Source: Planctomycetota bacterium (lineage in GTDB: Bacteria; Planctomycetota; JAJSAM01; JAKLKS01). Taken from it: a DNA stretch of 41,546 bases. Positions 9,368-18,634 of the stretch are shown here, in pieces. Under the pieces are notes generated by a model. It was not told the origin of the DNA. It saw only the letters and a list, made by a program, of their open reading frames with translations, and made no database searches. The DNA lies in NCBI GenBank assembly GCA_023150535.1, contig JAKLKS010000006.1:1-41546 (forward strand). The letters run 5' to 3'. A program made the position numbers and the translations under genes. Within the stretch, counting starts at the first letter, position 1; each line of letters begins with the position of its first letter.

Positions 9368-12300
9368 GTGTCCGAGTCTGTGTCCATGAAGGAGCGGCCC
9401 AAGCCGGCAGTGCTTCGGGCGCAGCTTATAGAGAAGGTCGTCGGGGACCTGCTCGGACCTGCTGGCGGCGCAGAGGAGGAAATCGCTGAGGGCAGCGTCC
9501 AAGATCGTTACCTCGTCGGTCTCCTAGCGCCGAGACAGAAGCAGGTTCGCCCGGAGCAGCTGGAGGGCCTGTCAGTCGGCGGTGACGGGAGCCGCGAGGA
9601 GGGCACCGTCGAACCGGAGACCCCGTCCGCCGACACCCTGTTCCCCTCATCGATCGGGCTCACCTTCTCATTGGCGGGCGACAGCACCTCCATCCGGGTC
9701 CGAGCCGCGTGGGGGCGCTACGAGAGGGTCGTCAGCGAGACGCAGGTGGACTCGAAGACCGGGAACCCTCTCAGAGTCTGGAAGCGCCGCCCCGTCTCCG
9801 CGACCCTCGACTCCCTCCCGCTTCGGCCCGGGCCGATCCCTCCCTGGTCCCCAAGTCCGGAGCAGCCCGAGGTGCGCGTCCGAGGGCTGGTTCGGTCCGT
9901 CCATGGGGAGTGGATCGTCACCTTGTTCCTCGTGAACGGCCAGCCGGAGCCCGACAAGAACCGCGACGAGGCCTGGCTCTTCCAGCCCGAGTTGATGGTC
10001 GAGGCTCCGGACGGGGCTGCCGTGTTCGTCAGGCGCCCTCGTCGCAGGAGTTCGCCGCAGGCCGACCCGACCGCCCAGGCCGAGGAGGCGTCGATGGCGA
10101 TGCTCCATCGGCGGCACATGGAGTTCGCCGTCGGGCACGGTATCGCGGTTCACGCCGATGTGCACTCTCGCGACCCGTCCAGGGCAACGCGCGTCGCAAC
10201 CCGGGTCGTGCCTAGCTACGAGGTCCCTGCGACCGCATCCCCTTCTCAGGCAGAGAGACCGAGCCTCTCGGGGCTCGTCGTGGACATGAAGGTCCTAGCG
10301 GAAGCGGCGGAGGCTCGAGACCTCATCGAGAAGCTGAAGGCCCTGCCCGTGGCGTACGAGGAGTGGATCCGCGCCGAGGCGGACAAGGTCAAGAGCGGCG
10401 CGGCGGGGCTCACGGAGTACCAGGAGGCCGCGGAGAGCGCGCTCGCGCGATGCGAGGAGACCCTGGGCCGCATTCGGGAGGGGCTGGCTCTCCTTGAAGC
10501 CGATCCGAAGGCGGCGGACGCGTTCCGGTTCGCCAATCACGCCATGTGGCAGCAGAGGACCCGTTCGATCTACGCGGAGAGGGCGCGGCGTGGCCAGAAA
10601 CCCGTCATGGCCCAGATCGACGTCCCAGAGAACCGGTCCTGGTATCCCTTCCAGCTGGCCTTCCTGCTTCTCAACCTCCCCGGAGTCACCGACCTCGGCC
10701 ATCCCGACAGGCTGGAGGAGGCGGCGGCCGGGGCGGACCTGCTCTGGTTCCCGACGGGGGGCGGCAAGACCGAGGCCTACCTGGGCTTGGCCGCGTACGT
10801 CATGGGGATGCGCCGGCTACAGGGCGAGGAAGGCGGTCGGCGGGGCGATGCCGGCGTCGCCGTCCTCATGCGATACACCCTTCGCCTGCTGACCATCCAG
10901 CAGTTCCAGCGCGCCGCCGCTCTCGTGTGTGCATGCGAGATGTACCGCCAGGAGGCAATGAAGTCGGGCGACCTGCGATGGGGCACCACGCCGTTCCGGC
11001 TCGGACTCTGGGTCGGAGGAAGGGTAACGCCCAACCGGACGGCGGACTCCGCGGAGGCCATCCTCCAAGGAAGAGGCGGAGGCTACCGACGTGGCACCGC
11101 TGCGGCAGGCAGAGGAGATCCGGCCCAGCTGACCTCGTGCCCGTGGTGCGGCAGCGGGATTGCCAGGGGCAAGGACGTCGTCGTGGACACCAAAGGCCAC
11201 GGACGGACGTTCACGTACTGCGGAGACCACACGGGCCTCTGCCCCTTCAGCGCGCGCATGTCGCCGAAGGAGGGGGTCCCCGTCGTCGTCGTGGACGAGG
11301 AGATCTACCACCTGCTTCCCGGGCTCGTCATCGCGACGGTGGACAAGTTCGCCCAGATGCCCTGGAACGGGGCGACCCGCACGCTCTTCGGACACGTGCG
11401 GCGTCGGTGCCCCAGGCACGGGTTCCTGGCGCCTGACGAGGATCACCCCGGATCCCATCCGCAGCAGAAGGACCTCCACCCCGTGGCGGTGGAGGACTGC
11501 TCCCCCCTCCGCCCCCCGGATCTCATCATCCAGGACGAGCTGCACCTCATCAGTGGCCCCCTGGGGACGCTCGTGGGGCTCTATGAGACTGCCGTGGATC
11601 GCCTCTGTTCCTGGGAGGTGAATGGCAGACAGGTTCGCCCGAAGGTCATCGCCTCGACGGCGACCATCCGGCGGGCCCGCGAGCAGGTCCATGGCGTGTT
11701 CGTCAGGGAGGTTCGGGTGTTCCCTCCCCACGGGACGGACATTGGGGACAACTTCTTCGCGGTCCAGCGTGAGGACCGGACGCAGCATCCGGGGCGCCTC
11801 TACCTGGGGCTCTGTGCTCCTGGGCGCCGCCTGAAGCTCGCCCAGATCCGGGCCTACGTGGCGTTCCTCTCCGCGGCCCAGCAGCTGTACAACGAGCATG
11901 GGGTGGCTGTAGACCCGTGGATGACCCTCGTCGGCTACTTCAACTCCCTCCGCGAACTAGGGGGTATGAGGCGGCTGGTGGACGACGACGTGCGGTCGCG
12001 GCTCAAGTTCGCCGAGCAACGGGGCCTGGCGTACAGGAAGTTGAGCGAGCCTAGGGAGTTGACCTCCCGGATGGGCTCCTCGGAGATCCCCAAGACGCTG
12101 GACCTCCTCGAGGTTCCGTTCGATCCGGTCGCGATCGAGCGGCGGAAGAAGCTGAAGCAGTGGACGGACCCGCTCCCGGTGGACGTCCTCCTGGCCACGA
12201 ACATGATCTCGGTGGGAGTGGATGTGAAGCGGCTGGGCCTGATGGTGGTGTCCGGACAGCCCAAGAACACCGCCGAGTACATCCAGGCGACGAGCCGGGT

Positions 12301-12880
12301 CGGGCGCCAGCATCCCGGCATCGTCTGCACCATCCTCAACTGGGCTCGGCCCCGGGACCTCTCCCACTACGAGAGGTTCGAGCACTACCACGCGACCTTC
12401 TATCAGCACGTCGAGGCGCTCTCGGTGACGCCGTTCGCGCTCCGGGCCTTGGACCGCGGGCTCACCGCTGTCCTCGTGTCCATGCTGAGGCTTGCGGAGG
12501 AGGAGCTCGCGATGAACGTCGGTGCGGGCCGCATCGAGAAGTGTCGTCCGGTCGCAGACAGGGTCATCGAAGAGGTTGCTGCGCGGGCCGAGCAGGTCTC
12601 CGGCGAGAAGCGTGTGGGCGATCTCGTTCGCCAGATGGCGAAGCTCCGGCTGGACGAGTGGCTTGCTGCGGCCCGGAACAGGGCCGGAGGCCGGAACCTC
12701 GGGTACTTGGCGGATCGGAGCGGGGTCACGGCTGCCTTGCTTCGGAAACCCGAAGAGGGGGACTGGAGGATCTTCACCTGCCTCAACTCCCTGAGGGATG
12801 TTGAGCCGACCGTCGGCTTGGTCCTGGTCGATAAGCCGGGCGAGTCCGGCGGGCCGGCACCGCCGGGGGTGACGGCATGA
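9368..12880 (+). CDS. drmA: DISARM core helicase-like protein DrmA
   Basis: About 1170 residues with a superfamily 2 helicase core. Walker A is FPTGGGKTEAY (about residue 461), Walker B is QDELHLI (about 722), motif III is STATIRRA (about 764), and the C-terminal lobe has SVGVDVKR (about 948) and QATSRVGRQ (about 974). A CPWC...CGDH...C cluster between the lobes (about residue 591) looks like a zinc ribbon. In the family, DrmA pairs with DrmB to form the core complex that engages DNA. The track starts at GTG 9362; I prefer GTG 9368 because AAGGGAG then sits about 5 nt upstream. The stop overlaps the drmB start as ATGA. Confidence 0.88.
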   Translation: MSESVSMKERPKPAVLRAQLIEKVVGDLLGPAGGAEEEIAEGSVQDRYLVGLLAPRQKQVRPEQLEGLSVGGDGSREEGTVEPETPSADTLFPSSIGLTFSLAGDSTSIRVRAAWGRYERVVSETQVDSKTGNPLRVWKRRPVSATLDSLPLRPGPIPPWSPSPEQPEVRVRGLVRSVHGEWIVTLFLVNGQPEPDKNRDEAWLFQPELMVEAPDGAAVFVRRPRRRSSPQADPTAQAEEASMAMLHRRHMEFAVGHGIAVHADVHSRDPSRATRVATRVVPSYEVPATASPSQAERPSLSGLVVDMKVLAEAAEARDLIEKLKALPVAYEEWIRAEADKVKSGAAGLTEYQEAAESALARCEETLGRIREGLALLEADPKAADAFRFANHAMWQQRTRSIYAERARRGQKPVMAQIDVPENRSWYPFQLAFLLLNLPGVTDLGHPDRLEEAAAGADLLWFPTGGGKTEAYLGLAAYVMGMRRLQGEEGGRRGDAGVAVLMRYTLRLLTIQQFQRAAALVCACEMYRQEAMKSGDLRWGTTPFRLGLWVGGRVTPNRTADSAEAILQGRGGGYRRGTAAAGRGDPAQLTSCPWCGSGIARGKDVVVDTKGHGRTFTYCGDHTGLCPFSARMSPKEGVPVVVVDEEIYHLLPGLVIATVDKFAQMPWNGATRTLFGHVRRRCPRHGFLAPDEDHPGSHPQQKDLHPVAVEDCSPLRPPDLIIQDELHLISGPLGTLVGLYETAVDRLCSWEVNGRQVRPKVIASTATIRRAREQVHGVFVREVRVFPPHGTDIGDNFFAVQREDRTQHPGRLYLGLCAPGRRLKLAQIRAYVAFLSAAQQLYNEHGVAVDPWMTLVGYFNSLRELGGMRRLVDDDVRSRLKFAEQRGLAYRKLSEPRELTSRMGSSEIPKTLDLLEVPFDPVAIERRKKLKQWTDPLPVDVLLATNMISVGVDVKRLGLMVVSGQPKNTAEYIQATSRVGRQHPGIVCTILNWARPRDLSHYERFEHYHATFYQHVEALSVTPFALRALDRGLTAVLVSMLRLAEEELAMNVGAGRIEKCRPVADRVIEEVAARAEQVSGEKRVGDLVRQMAKLRLDEWLAAARNRAGGRNLGYLADRSGVTAALLRKPEEGDWRIFTCLNSLRDVEPTVGLVLVDKPGESGGPAPPGVTA

Positions 12881-14757
12881 GCCCCAAGGACGCTCCGTGC
12901 CGCGTCGGAGAACTGCGTCCGAGTCAGCTTCTCTATGCGTTCGGAGTCGGTGCGATGGTCGACCTTCCGCAGCTCTCTGCCATGGTCCTTGGTCTCGATG
13001 ATTGGGATGCGGCCCGGGCCAGGGAGATCAACGAGGAGCGGCTCCTTGTAGCGGTTCGCCAGGAGTTGGGCCTCCAGGTTGACAAGTTGCGCTCGCCGCC
13101 TGTCCCGGATGATGCCGCCGCGGCCCGGCAGGACCCGCTTGGGGACGAGGCTCGCGTGGGCGTGCCCGTGACCAGTTTCCCCGAGTGGTTGCGTTGCCCC
13201 TTCTGTCAGCTCATAGCGCCAATCGGTTCTGGGCTCTTCACGCTCAAGAAGGACCCATACCGGGCGGAGAGGACGGGCTACGTCCATACGAGTTGTCCCA
13301 AGGGGAACCGAAGTCCGCACGTGCTCCCCGCGCGCTTCCTGGTGGCTTGTGCCAATGGGCACCTGGACGACTTCCCGTGGCTCTACTACGTCCACCGGGG
13401 CCCGAGCGATTGCCACGGGCCTCTGCGACTCCAGGAGGGCTACTCGGCGAGCGAGATCACCGATGTGTGGGTCCGTTGCGACCCCTGCGACGCTTCGAGA
13501 CCCATGGTGGGCGCGTTCGAGCTTGACGGGGACGCTTTGCCGCCCTGCCGGGGGCGGCGTCCACACCTCCGGGACTTCGCGGCGGGGCCCTGTGTTGAGC
13601 GCAGCCGGGCGATCCTCCTCGGGGCGTCGAACAGCTGGTTCCCCATGTCCTTCTCAGTTCTCTCGATCCCAAACGCGTCGGACCGTCTCGGTCAACTGGT
13701 GGAGGCGAGGTGGGACAAGCTCTCCCAGCTTCAGTCGCGGCAGAACATCGAGCTTCTTCGCCAGTTCGGCCAACTCGACGAATTCGTGCAGTTCAGCGAC
13801 GAACATCTGTGGGGCGCCATCGAGGCGAAGCGGGCATCGAGTGTCGGAGCGGGCAAGGAGGGCTCCGCGCGGGACCTCAAGGGGCCTGAGTGGGAACGGT
13901 TCTCGCTCCCGGACCTGACCAGGAATGGTCCCGACTTCCACCTCGATCAGGTGGCCTCGCCTGCGACCTACAAGGAGGTCCTGAACAAGGTCGTGCTGGT
14001 CCGCCGCCTGCGCGAGGTCATCGCTCTCGTCGGCTTCACGCGCATCGACTCTCCGGGGGATCTGGCGGACGGCGCCCAGTTGCCGGTTTCTCGACGTGTG
14101 CCCCTCTCGCGAAGAGATCCAGTGTGGGTCCCGGCCAACGAGGTTCGAGGTGAGGGCATCTTCCTTCAGGTCCGGGAGGATGCGATTGCGTCCTGGGCCG
14201 CTCTGCCGGAAGTGAAGAAGCGAGGGGCAGACCTGCTGCAGGCGCACGTGGCCTGGCGTCAACGCCGACGGGTGGATCCTCCGGGCGCAGGGTTCCCGGG
14301 CATGCGGTATGTCCTCCTGCATTCCCTTTCGCACGTGCTCATGCGCCAGGTCGCGCTGGAGTGCGGCTACACGATGGCCAGCATTCGCGAGCGGATCTAC
14401 GCGCGCGAGGAGGGCGAGCCGGGCGGCCCGATGGCCGGCATCCTGCTATACACGGCGGCGCCGGACAGCGAGGGCACACTCGGAGGGCTCGTGAGCCTGG
14501 GAGAGCCCACCTCCCTCGGGAGGCACCTGGATGCGGCGCTGGAGGCCGCCAGGCTCTGCTCCTCCGACCCGCTCTGTTCCGAGCATCATCCCTTCAGCAG
14601 CGGCCTGACTCTCCATGGGGCTGCCTGTCACGCCTGCCTGTTCGCGCCCGAGACCTCCTGCGAGAGAGGCAACAAGTACCTGGACCGACTGTCCCTCGTC
14701 CCGACGTTCGCCGGTGGAGGGGGTGCCTTCTTCGGTCGGGCAGGACTCTCCCGGTGA
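12877..14757 (+). CDS. drmB: DISARM core protein DrmB (DUF1998)
   Basis: A 626-residue DUF1998 protein, the partner of DrmA in the DISARM core complex. The N-terminal region carries cysteine pairs that could bind zinc: CPFC (about residue 107), a lone Cys in HTSCPKG, and CDPC (about 205). The C-terminus has the DUF1998 signature CHACLFAPETSCERGNKYLD (about residue 583), another likely metal site. The start overlaps the drmA stop (ATGA), and the stop overlaps the drmC start (GTGA), so drmA, drmB and drmC are likely made in a coupled way. Length and position match class 1 DISARM operons. Confidence 0.88.
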   Translation: MSPKDAPCRVGELRPSQLLYAFGVGAMVDLPQLSAMVLGLDDWDAARAREINEERLLVAVRQELGLQVDKLRSPPVPDDAAAARQDPLGDEARVGVPVTSFPEWLRCPFCQLIAPIGSGLFTLKKDPYRAERTGYVHTSCPKGNRSPHVLPARFLVACANGHLDDFPWLYYVHRGPSDCHGPLRLQEGYSASEITDVWVRCDPCDASRPMVGAFELDGDALPPCRGRRPHLRDFAAGPCVERSRAILLGASNSWFPMSFSVLSIPNASDRLGQLVEARWDKLSQLQSRQNIELLRQFGQLDEFVQFSDEHLWGAIEAKRASSVGAGKEGSARDLKGPEWERFSLPDLTRNGPDFHLDQVASPATYKEVLNKVVLVRRLREVIALVGFTRIDSPGDLADGAQLPVSRRVPLSRRDPVWVPANEVRGEGIFLQVREDAIASWAALPEVKKRGADLLQAHVAWRQRRRVDPPGAGFPGMRYVLLHSLSHVLMRQVALECGYTMASIRERIYAREEGEPGGPMAGILLYTAAPDSEGTLGGLVSLGEPTSLGRHLDAALEAARLCSSDPLCSEHHPFSSGLTLHGAACHACLFAPETSCERGNKYLDRLSLVPTFAGGGGAFFGRAGLSR

Positions 14758-15587
14758 AGAAGGAGATCCAGAGTCTCGCCGAGGCGGTCGGTGAGTTGGT
14801 ACGTGCCATCCCTGCCGATGCGGTAGAGAGGCTTGCGGCCGCGTTGGAGGCGATCCCGGCGGACGCGCCCCCTCGGCAACGACAGGCCATTGGCAACAGG
14901 GCGGCCCAGCCTCACGTCCGCTCGGCGGTGGCACGGCTTCTCAATGCCTGGACAGAGTTCTCACGAAGTGTCCCGCCAAGCGCATTGGCGCTAGCGCTAC
15001 GGGCGGCGGGAGGAGCTGACGATCAGGCCCGCAGGGAGCAGGTCCTGGAGCTAGTGTGGTCCGGGCCGCTCAGGGCTGAGGCGACGAACCGACGGACGGA
15101 GCAGGTGCTCCTGGACATGATCGAGAACGCGGCTCGGTCCCTGTTGCTCGTGACCTACAGCGCATACAAAGTCCCCCGCCTAGTGAAGGCGCTGCGCGAA
15201 GCCGTGCGCCGGAGGGTGTCCGTGACCCTTGTCCTTGAAAGTCCCGAGCGCACCCATGCCGTAGAGGCGTTCCGATTGCTCACGGGAGGAAGGGGCAAGT
15301 CCCACGTCGACGGGGAGCCACCCATGGTCTACGTCTGGCCGCTCGAGATGAGACCAGGAGACCCGAAGGGCAACCCCGCGGCGCTCCATGCCAAGTGCGC
15401 CGTCGCGGACGACGCTGTGCTGCTTGTCTCGAGCGCCAACCTCACGGAGTCGGCGTTCGAGATCAACATGGAGTTGGGGGTATTGGTGCGTGGCGGAGAC
15501 ATGCCGCGCCGGGTCGCCGAACACTGGCGCGGCCTTGCTTCGGATGGGCAACTCGTCCCCTTCAGGGCGGGGGCCAAGGACGCCTGA
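14754..15587 (+). CDS. drmC: DISARM phospholipase-D-like protein DrmC
   Basis: A 277-residue protein with one C-terminal PLD/HKD motif: HAKCAVADD (about residue 212) followed by SSANLTESAFEIN (about 226). An N-terminal helical region precedes it. PLD-fold DISARM proteins are candidate nucleases; the literature I recall reports that DrmC is dispensable for defence in one tested system, so its role is unsettled. The ORF track extends this frame back to 14361 inside drmB. The GTG at 14754, overlapping the drmB TGA, gives the normal family length and is preferred. It is the last gene of the operon; a hairpin follows 142 nt later. Confidence 0.85.
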   Translation: MKKEIQSLAEAVGELVRAIPADAVERLAAALEAIPADAPPRQRQAIGNRAAQPHVRSAVARLLNAWTEFSRSVPPSALALALRAAGGADDQARREQVLELVWSGPLRAEATNRRTEQVLLDMIENAARSLLLVTYSAYKVPRLVKALREAVRRRVSVTLVLESPERTHAVEAFRLLTGGRGKSHVDGEPPMVYVWPLEMRPGDPKGNPAALHAKCAVADDAVLLVSSANLTESAFEINMELGVLVRGGDMPRRVAEHWRGLASDGQLVPFRAGAKDA

Positions 15588-15728
15588 GGCGACCTCCTCG
15601 GCCTAGGAAGACGTTCCCCACTACTGCCCGTTCGAGTTCCATCCCTCGCGGGCCTGGGTACTTGAGGGCACCGAGGCGATGGCCAGGGGCCGGTCGAAAT
15701 CTCCGGCGGTGACTTGCATCGAGGGAGA

Positions 15729-15758
15729 GTCGGGGCGGCCGTTGCCGACCGCCCCGAC
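15729..15758. terminator. GC-rich hairpin between convergent genes
   Basis: GTCGGGGCGG and CCGCCCCGAC form a perfect 10-bp stem around a 10-nt loop. It lies between the end of drmC (+) and the end of the small gene at 15793 (-). Neither side has a U-tract, so it may be a Rho-assisted or bidirectional terminator rather than a classic intrinsic one. The rest of 15588-15792 shows no gene. Confidence 0.45.
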
Positions 15759-15792
15759 CGTACTTCACCACCCTCCTGAGGTCGTTGCCGAC

Positions 15793-16134
15793 CTACAGGA
15801 CCCGGGCGTCTTCCAGGTGGGCCTTCTGGACCCCCTCGATGAACTTCCGGCGCCGCTTCCGCGGGACGAGGACGGCACACTTCGGCATGTGGTCCTCGAA
15901 CCACTTCCACGCCGCGTCGAAGTCATCGCGCTCCAGCGCCTGGGTGAGGTCCTCGAGGATCGAGGGCCACTCGTCCCAGCTGATGTCGTAGGGCACGCCC
16001 TGCGACAGGCTGTTGGCGAGGTGCCACCCCGCCCACTTGTAGGACTCCCTTCCGCCCCCACGCGCCTCGTAGCAGCAGGCGCGGAAGAACGTCGGGACCC
16101 CCTCGAAAACGCCCTTTACGACGGTGGTCGCCAT
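15793..16134 (-). CDS. Hypothetical small protein (113 aa)
   Basis: A predicted soluble 113-residue protein that I do not recognise. It is aromatic-rich (FFRACCYEARGG, SYKWAGWHLA, ISWDEW), with an acidic central helix and a basic patch PRKRRRKF near the C-terminus. The longer track ORF from 16392 is not supported. The ATG at 16134 has a near-perfect AAGGAGG seven bases upstream. No signal peptide or membrane segment is visible. It is convergent with drmC and on the same strand as the ParB-like gene, 233 nt downstream of that gene's stop, so it may belong to the element's own maintenance functions. Nothing is recognised in the 233-nt gap. Confidence 0.6.
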   Translation of the reverse strand: MATTVVKGVFEGVPTFFRACCYEARGGGRESYKWAGWHLANSLSQGVPYDISWDEWPSILEDLTQALERDDFDAAWKWFEDHMPKCAVLVPRKRRRKFIEGVQKAHLEDARVL

Positions 16135-16367
16135 GGCGACCTCCTTATTTCTGGCGCACGGCCACCCTAGGGTCGTCGTGACGCCGTCCAGTAAAGAGGC
16201 CCCTTCAGTCCTCCGGGTCTCCCCGCAGCCGCCTCGGACTTCCGGAGCGAGCGGATGGAGAACCACCTTGGTCCTCCACCACCCTGCCATGCCTTGCCTT
16301 GCAGTGGCGGCCGCCCGGATCATACGACCGCACGGTTGAGGATCAAGTGCGTGAGCCGGCAGGGTTG

Positions 16368-17831
16368 CTACTTGCGGCCAGTCTCGCCCCACCAGGCGGG
16401 GTCCCTGATCTCATCCCGTGCTTTCGCCTCGAGCGCCGCGAGGTTGACCTGAAGCACACCGGCCAACCAGGCTCCCTCAGCGCGAGCCCTCTCCATCGAC
16501 TCGTCGGAGAACCACCTCAGCGCCTCGACGACCGGCCTCTTCAGGCGCTCCCAGGCCTCGGCGGCCCATTCCTTCCCCTCCAGGGCGTACCGGGTCCTCC
16601 GAGCCTTGAGGACCCCCGAGTCCACGGTGGCCGGGAGCCTGTACGCGACGCAGAGGCCCATGACGACCTTGAGGTCTGGGGCGGGGAAGTTCTCGATGGA
16701 CTCCCGGAGGAGTTCGAGGACGCGGGCTGCCCGGCGCTTGGCGTAGCGCGCCTTGCTGGCCTCGAGCCGCTCCTTCGGGGACATCTCGGCGGCCGTCTTC
16801 CGGGGCTTCCGACCGTTCCCGGGCCCGTGGGAGGCTCTGGGAGCCTGGATCCAGACCCGGGTGACCCGGCCGTCCACGGTGACCTTGGCGGCCGGCAGGG
16901 CCCCCTTGGCGCTCTTCTTCGAGTCCTCCACCGTCCAGGAGTCGAGGACCTTCTGGTCCTTCAGGCACGGCAGGTGCTTCGCATCGACGTCCCCGGCGAT
17001 GAGCACGAGGTCCGGCTGCTCACTCCGGAGGCTGGCGAGGGACTGGGCGGCGTGCGCATCGGCCTTGGCGGTCCAGCAGAGGGCATCGCGACAGGTGGCC
17101 TTCCGGACGTCCTTCACTTCGCCATCGCTGAAGAGTCCCGGGCAGGCCATCGACTGCTTCGGGCACGACGCGCATGCCCCCGCCTTGGGCAACAGGGCGG
17201 CGTCCTCGAGGTCCCACGGTGCCTTCCCGAGCAGGCGGAAGTACTTGGAGACGATGCCCTGGAGCTGGCGGCCGTCTCGGACCCAAGAGACCCGCTCGAC
17301 CTCGGCATCCTGCACTTCGGGGGAGAGACGAGACCAGTCTTCGAGCCAGGAGACGGGCCAGCCTGCCCGAGCGAGCACTTCGCGCGACTTCTTGGTCAGG
17401 GTTTGGAGGTTCGCGCGCTGGGCGACCCACTTCGGGGGTTTCCCGAGCAGGTCGGCCACGGACCGGAGGGTGTGGACCGCCTTCTTGAGGAGCGCGTCCA
17501 CGGCCTTCGACTCCATGAACGGGTCGGGGTCCGTGCGGACGCGGTTGTCGGAGAGCATGAGGGCAAGGGCCTCGTCGTCGTCGAGGTCCTCCACGAGGCA
17601 GGGCACTTCCCGGCCGAGGAGCCTCCCGACGAAGGCCCGGCGGTGGCCGATGACGACCTGGTACTGCTTCGATCCGTTCTCTCCGACGGGACGGACGACG
17701 CACGGCTGCTGCTGACCGTGGGCCTCGATGCTGGCCCGGAGCTCGGAGACCTCGGACTCGGTCGGACGGGGGCGGGGGTTCTGCGGGTGCGGGGTGAGGA
17801 CCGACGGGGGAAGGGCGACGATGGGGGGCAT
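16368..17831 (-). CDS. ParB/Spo0J-like protein with Cys-rich segment
   Basis: A 487-residue protein. The first 90 residues are a ParB/sulfiredoxin-type domain: HPQNPRPRPTESEVSELRAS, then VVIGHRRAF (the GxRR box, about residue 60), then EALALMLSDNRVRTD. A likely HTH follows around residues 110-150 (SVADLLGKPPKWVAQRANL). Residues about 222-260 hold six cysteines (CASCPKQSMACPG, then ATCRDALCW) that could bind a metal. ParB domains bind and hydrolyse CTP and usually serve DNA partition, but in mobile elements they also occur in plasmid, phage and regulatory proteins. No ParA is visible nearby, so partition is not assured. A good AAAGGA precedes the ATG. The upstream palindrome at 17862 may be its binding site. 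Confidence 0.72.
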   Translation of the reverse strand: MPPIVALPPSVLTPHPQNPRPRPTESEVSELRASIEAHGQQQPCVVRPVGENGSKQYQVVIGHRRAFVGRLLGREVPCLVEDLDDDEALALMLSDNRVRTDPDPFMESKAVDALLKKAVHTLRSVADLLGKPPKWVAQRANLQTLTKKSREVLARAGWPVSWLEDWSRLSPEVQDAEVERVSWVRDGRQLQGIVSKYFRLLGKAPWDLEDAALLPKAGACASCPKQSMACPGLFSDGEVKDVRKATCRDALCWTAKADAHAAQSLASLRSEQPDLVLIAGDVDAKHLPCLKDQKVLDSWTVEDSKKSAKGALPAAKVTVDGRVTRVWIQAPRASHGPGNGRKPRKTAAEMSPKERLEASKARYAKRRAARVLELLRESIENFPAPDLKVVMGLCVAYRLPATVDSGVLKARRTRYALEGKEWAAEAWERLKRPVVEALRWFSDESMERARAEGAWLAGVLQVNLAALEAKARDEIRDPAWWGETGRK

Positions 17832-17861
17832 GGGTGTCCTTTCGGGATTGGGACTGTGAGC

Positions 17862-17882
17862 GACTCACTCCACGAGTGAGTC
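17862..17882. promoter_or_regulatory. 21-bp inverted repeat upstream of ParB-like gene
   Basis: GACTCACT-CCACG-AGTGAGTC is a perfect 8-bp inverted repeat with a 5-nt spacer, located 31 bp upstream of the ParB-like start. Further TCACTC and GTGAG half-sites lie on each side, followed by an AT-rich patch (AAATAATATGG) that is unusual in this GC-rich context. It could be an operator or a parS-like site; the choice is inference. Confidence 0.45.
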
Positions 17883-18007
17883 ACTCTCATAAACCTCTGG
17901 AAATAATATGGTTAGGTATGCACCGCTTCGTCCGACAAGGTACCCTCCTGCCGTCGCCCGGAGGCTGAAGCGGGTGCATCGGCCAGAGGGCGGAGAGGAG
18001 GAGAACG

Positions 18008-18271
18008 ATGGCGAAGCGACGCGTTGTGGCCGCAGGTGTCGGAGACGTCGACGTGGATTGGGCCCGCAAGGTCGAAGCCGCGGCAGAGGCCGAAGTGGCT
18101 GTGAGGAAGGAGATCCTCGGCGTGCTGGAGTACGTCCACCACCTGAGCGGACGGCTCTCCGAACCGGGCAGGAAGGGTATGGCCGTCGTCATTCGGAAGT
18201 TCGCCGATCTGGTGGAGGACCCGGTGGCCTGGAGGGCCAAGCTCGAAGCAAGGCGGAGGGACCATGTGTAG
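18008..18271 (+). CDS. Hypothetical small helical protein (87 aa)
   Basis: A predicted 87-residue charged, Ala-rich helical protein (VDWARKVEAAAEAEVAVRKE). It has no recognised domain, cysteines or signal peptide. The ATG is preceded by GGAGAGGAGGAG, an unusually strong ribosome site, which is the main evidence that it is expressed. It is divergent from the ParB-like gene and lies 114 nt upstream of the DUF5131 pair, so it is probably co-transcribed with them. Function unknown. Confidence 0.55.
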   Translation: MAKRRVVAAGVGDVDVDWARKVEAAAEAEVAVRKEILGVLEYVHHLSGRLSEPGRKGMAVVIRKFADLVEDPVAWRAKLEARRRDHV

Positions 18272-18385
18272 GACGCGACCTGTGAGTGAGCAGACCGTCC
18301 TCGACCCGCAGTGGGCCGAACGGTCCTGGACAACCTGGATCCCGGGGCTGAAGCCCGCGGGATCTACAACTGCAGGAGGTAGGTG

Positions 18386-18634
18386 ATGAGCATGCACACG
18401 CTGATCCAGTGGACGGACTCCACGGTCAATCCCGTCGGGGGGTGTGGAGGCTGCGAGCTGTGGGTGCCGGGCGCGCCGATCGAGGAACAGACGTGCTACG
18501 CCGGGCACTCGACGCAGTGGCGAAAGGGCAAGAACAGGGCCTTCGCGATGGACTTCAACGTGCCGGAACTGTTCCCCGGCCGGATGGCGGAGGCGGCCGC
18601 TTGGTCCGACCTCCTCGGAAAGGAGCGAGCATGA
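18386..18634 (+). CDS. DUF5131 (phage Gp37/Gp68-type) protein, N-terminal three-Cys part
   Basis: An 82-residue ORF matching the N-terminus of DUF5131 proteins: LIQWTDSTVNPVGGCGGCEL, then TCYAGHSTQW and LFPGRMAEAAAWSDL. The three cysteines (GCGGC...CYA) recall the Cys loop that gives the family its three-Cys-motif name and resemble a radical-SAM-like cluster site; that chemistry is inference. AGGAGG stands about 7 nt before ATG 18386; the track uses a GTG one codon earlier. The stop overlaps the next ATG as ATGA, and the next ORF continues the family sequence exactly where this one ends. So this is half of a split gene: either a natural two-subunit form or a frameshift rescued by coupled reinitiation. 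Confidence 0.7.
   Translation: MSMHTLIQWTDSTVNPVGGCGGCELWVPGAPIEEQTCYAGHSTQWRKGKNRAFAMDFNVPELFPGRMAEAAAWSDLLGKERA

Noticed and set aside
16368-17831. Chromosome partition ParB near the replication origin
   Set aside because: No ParA, rsmG/mnmG or dnaA neighbours, and a Cys-rich extension; the setting is a mobile island.
16299-17879. 526-residue plus-strand ORF
   Set aside because: Antisense to the ParB-like gene, which has a strong ribosome site and domain motifs.
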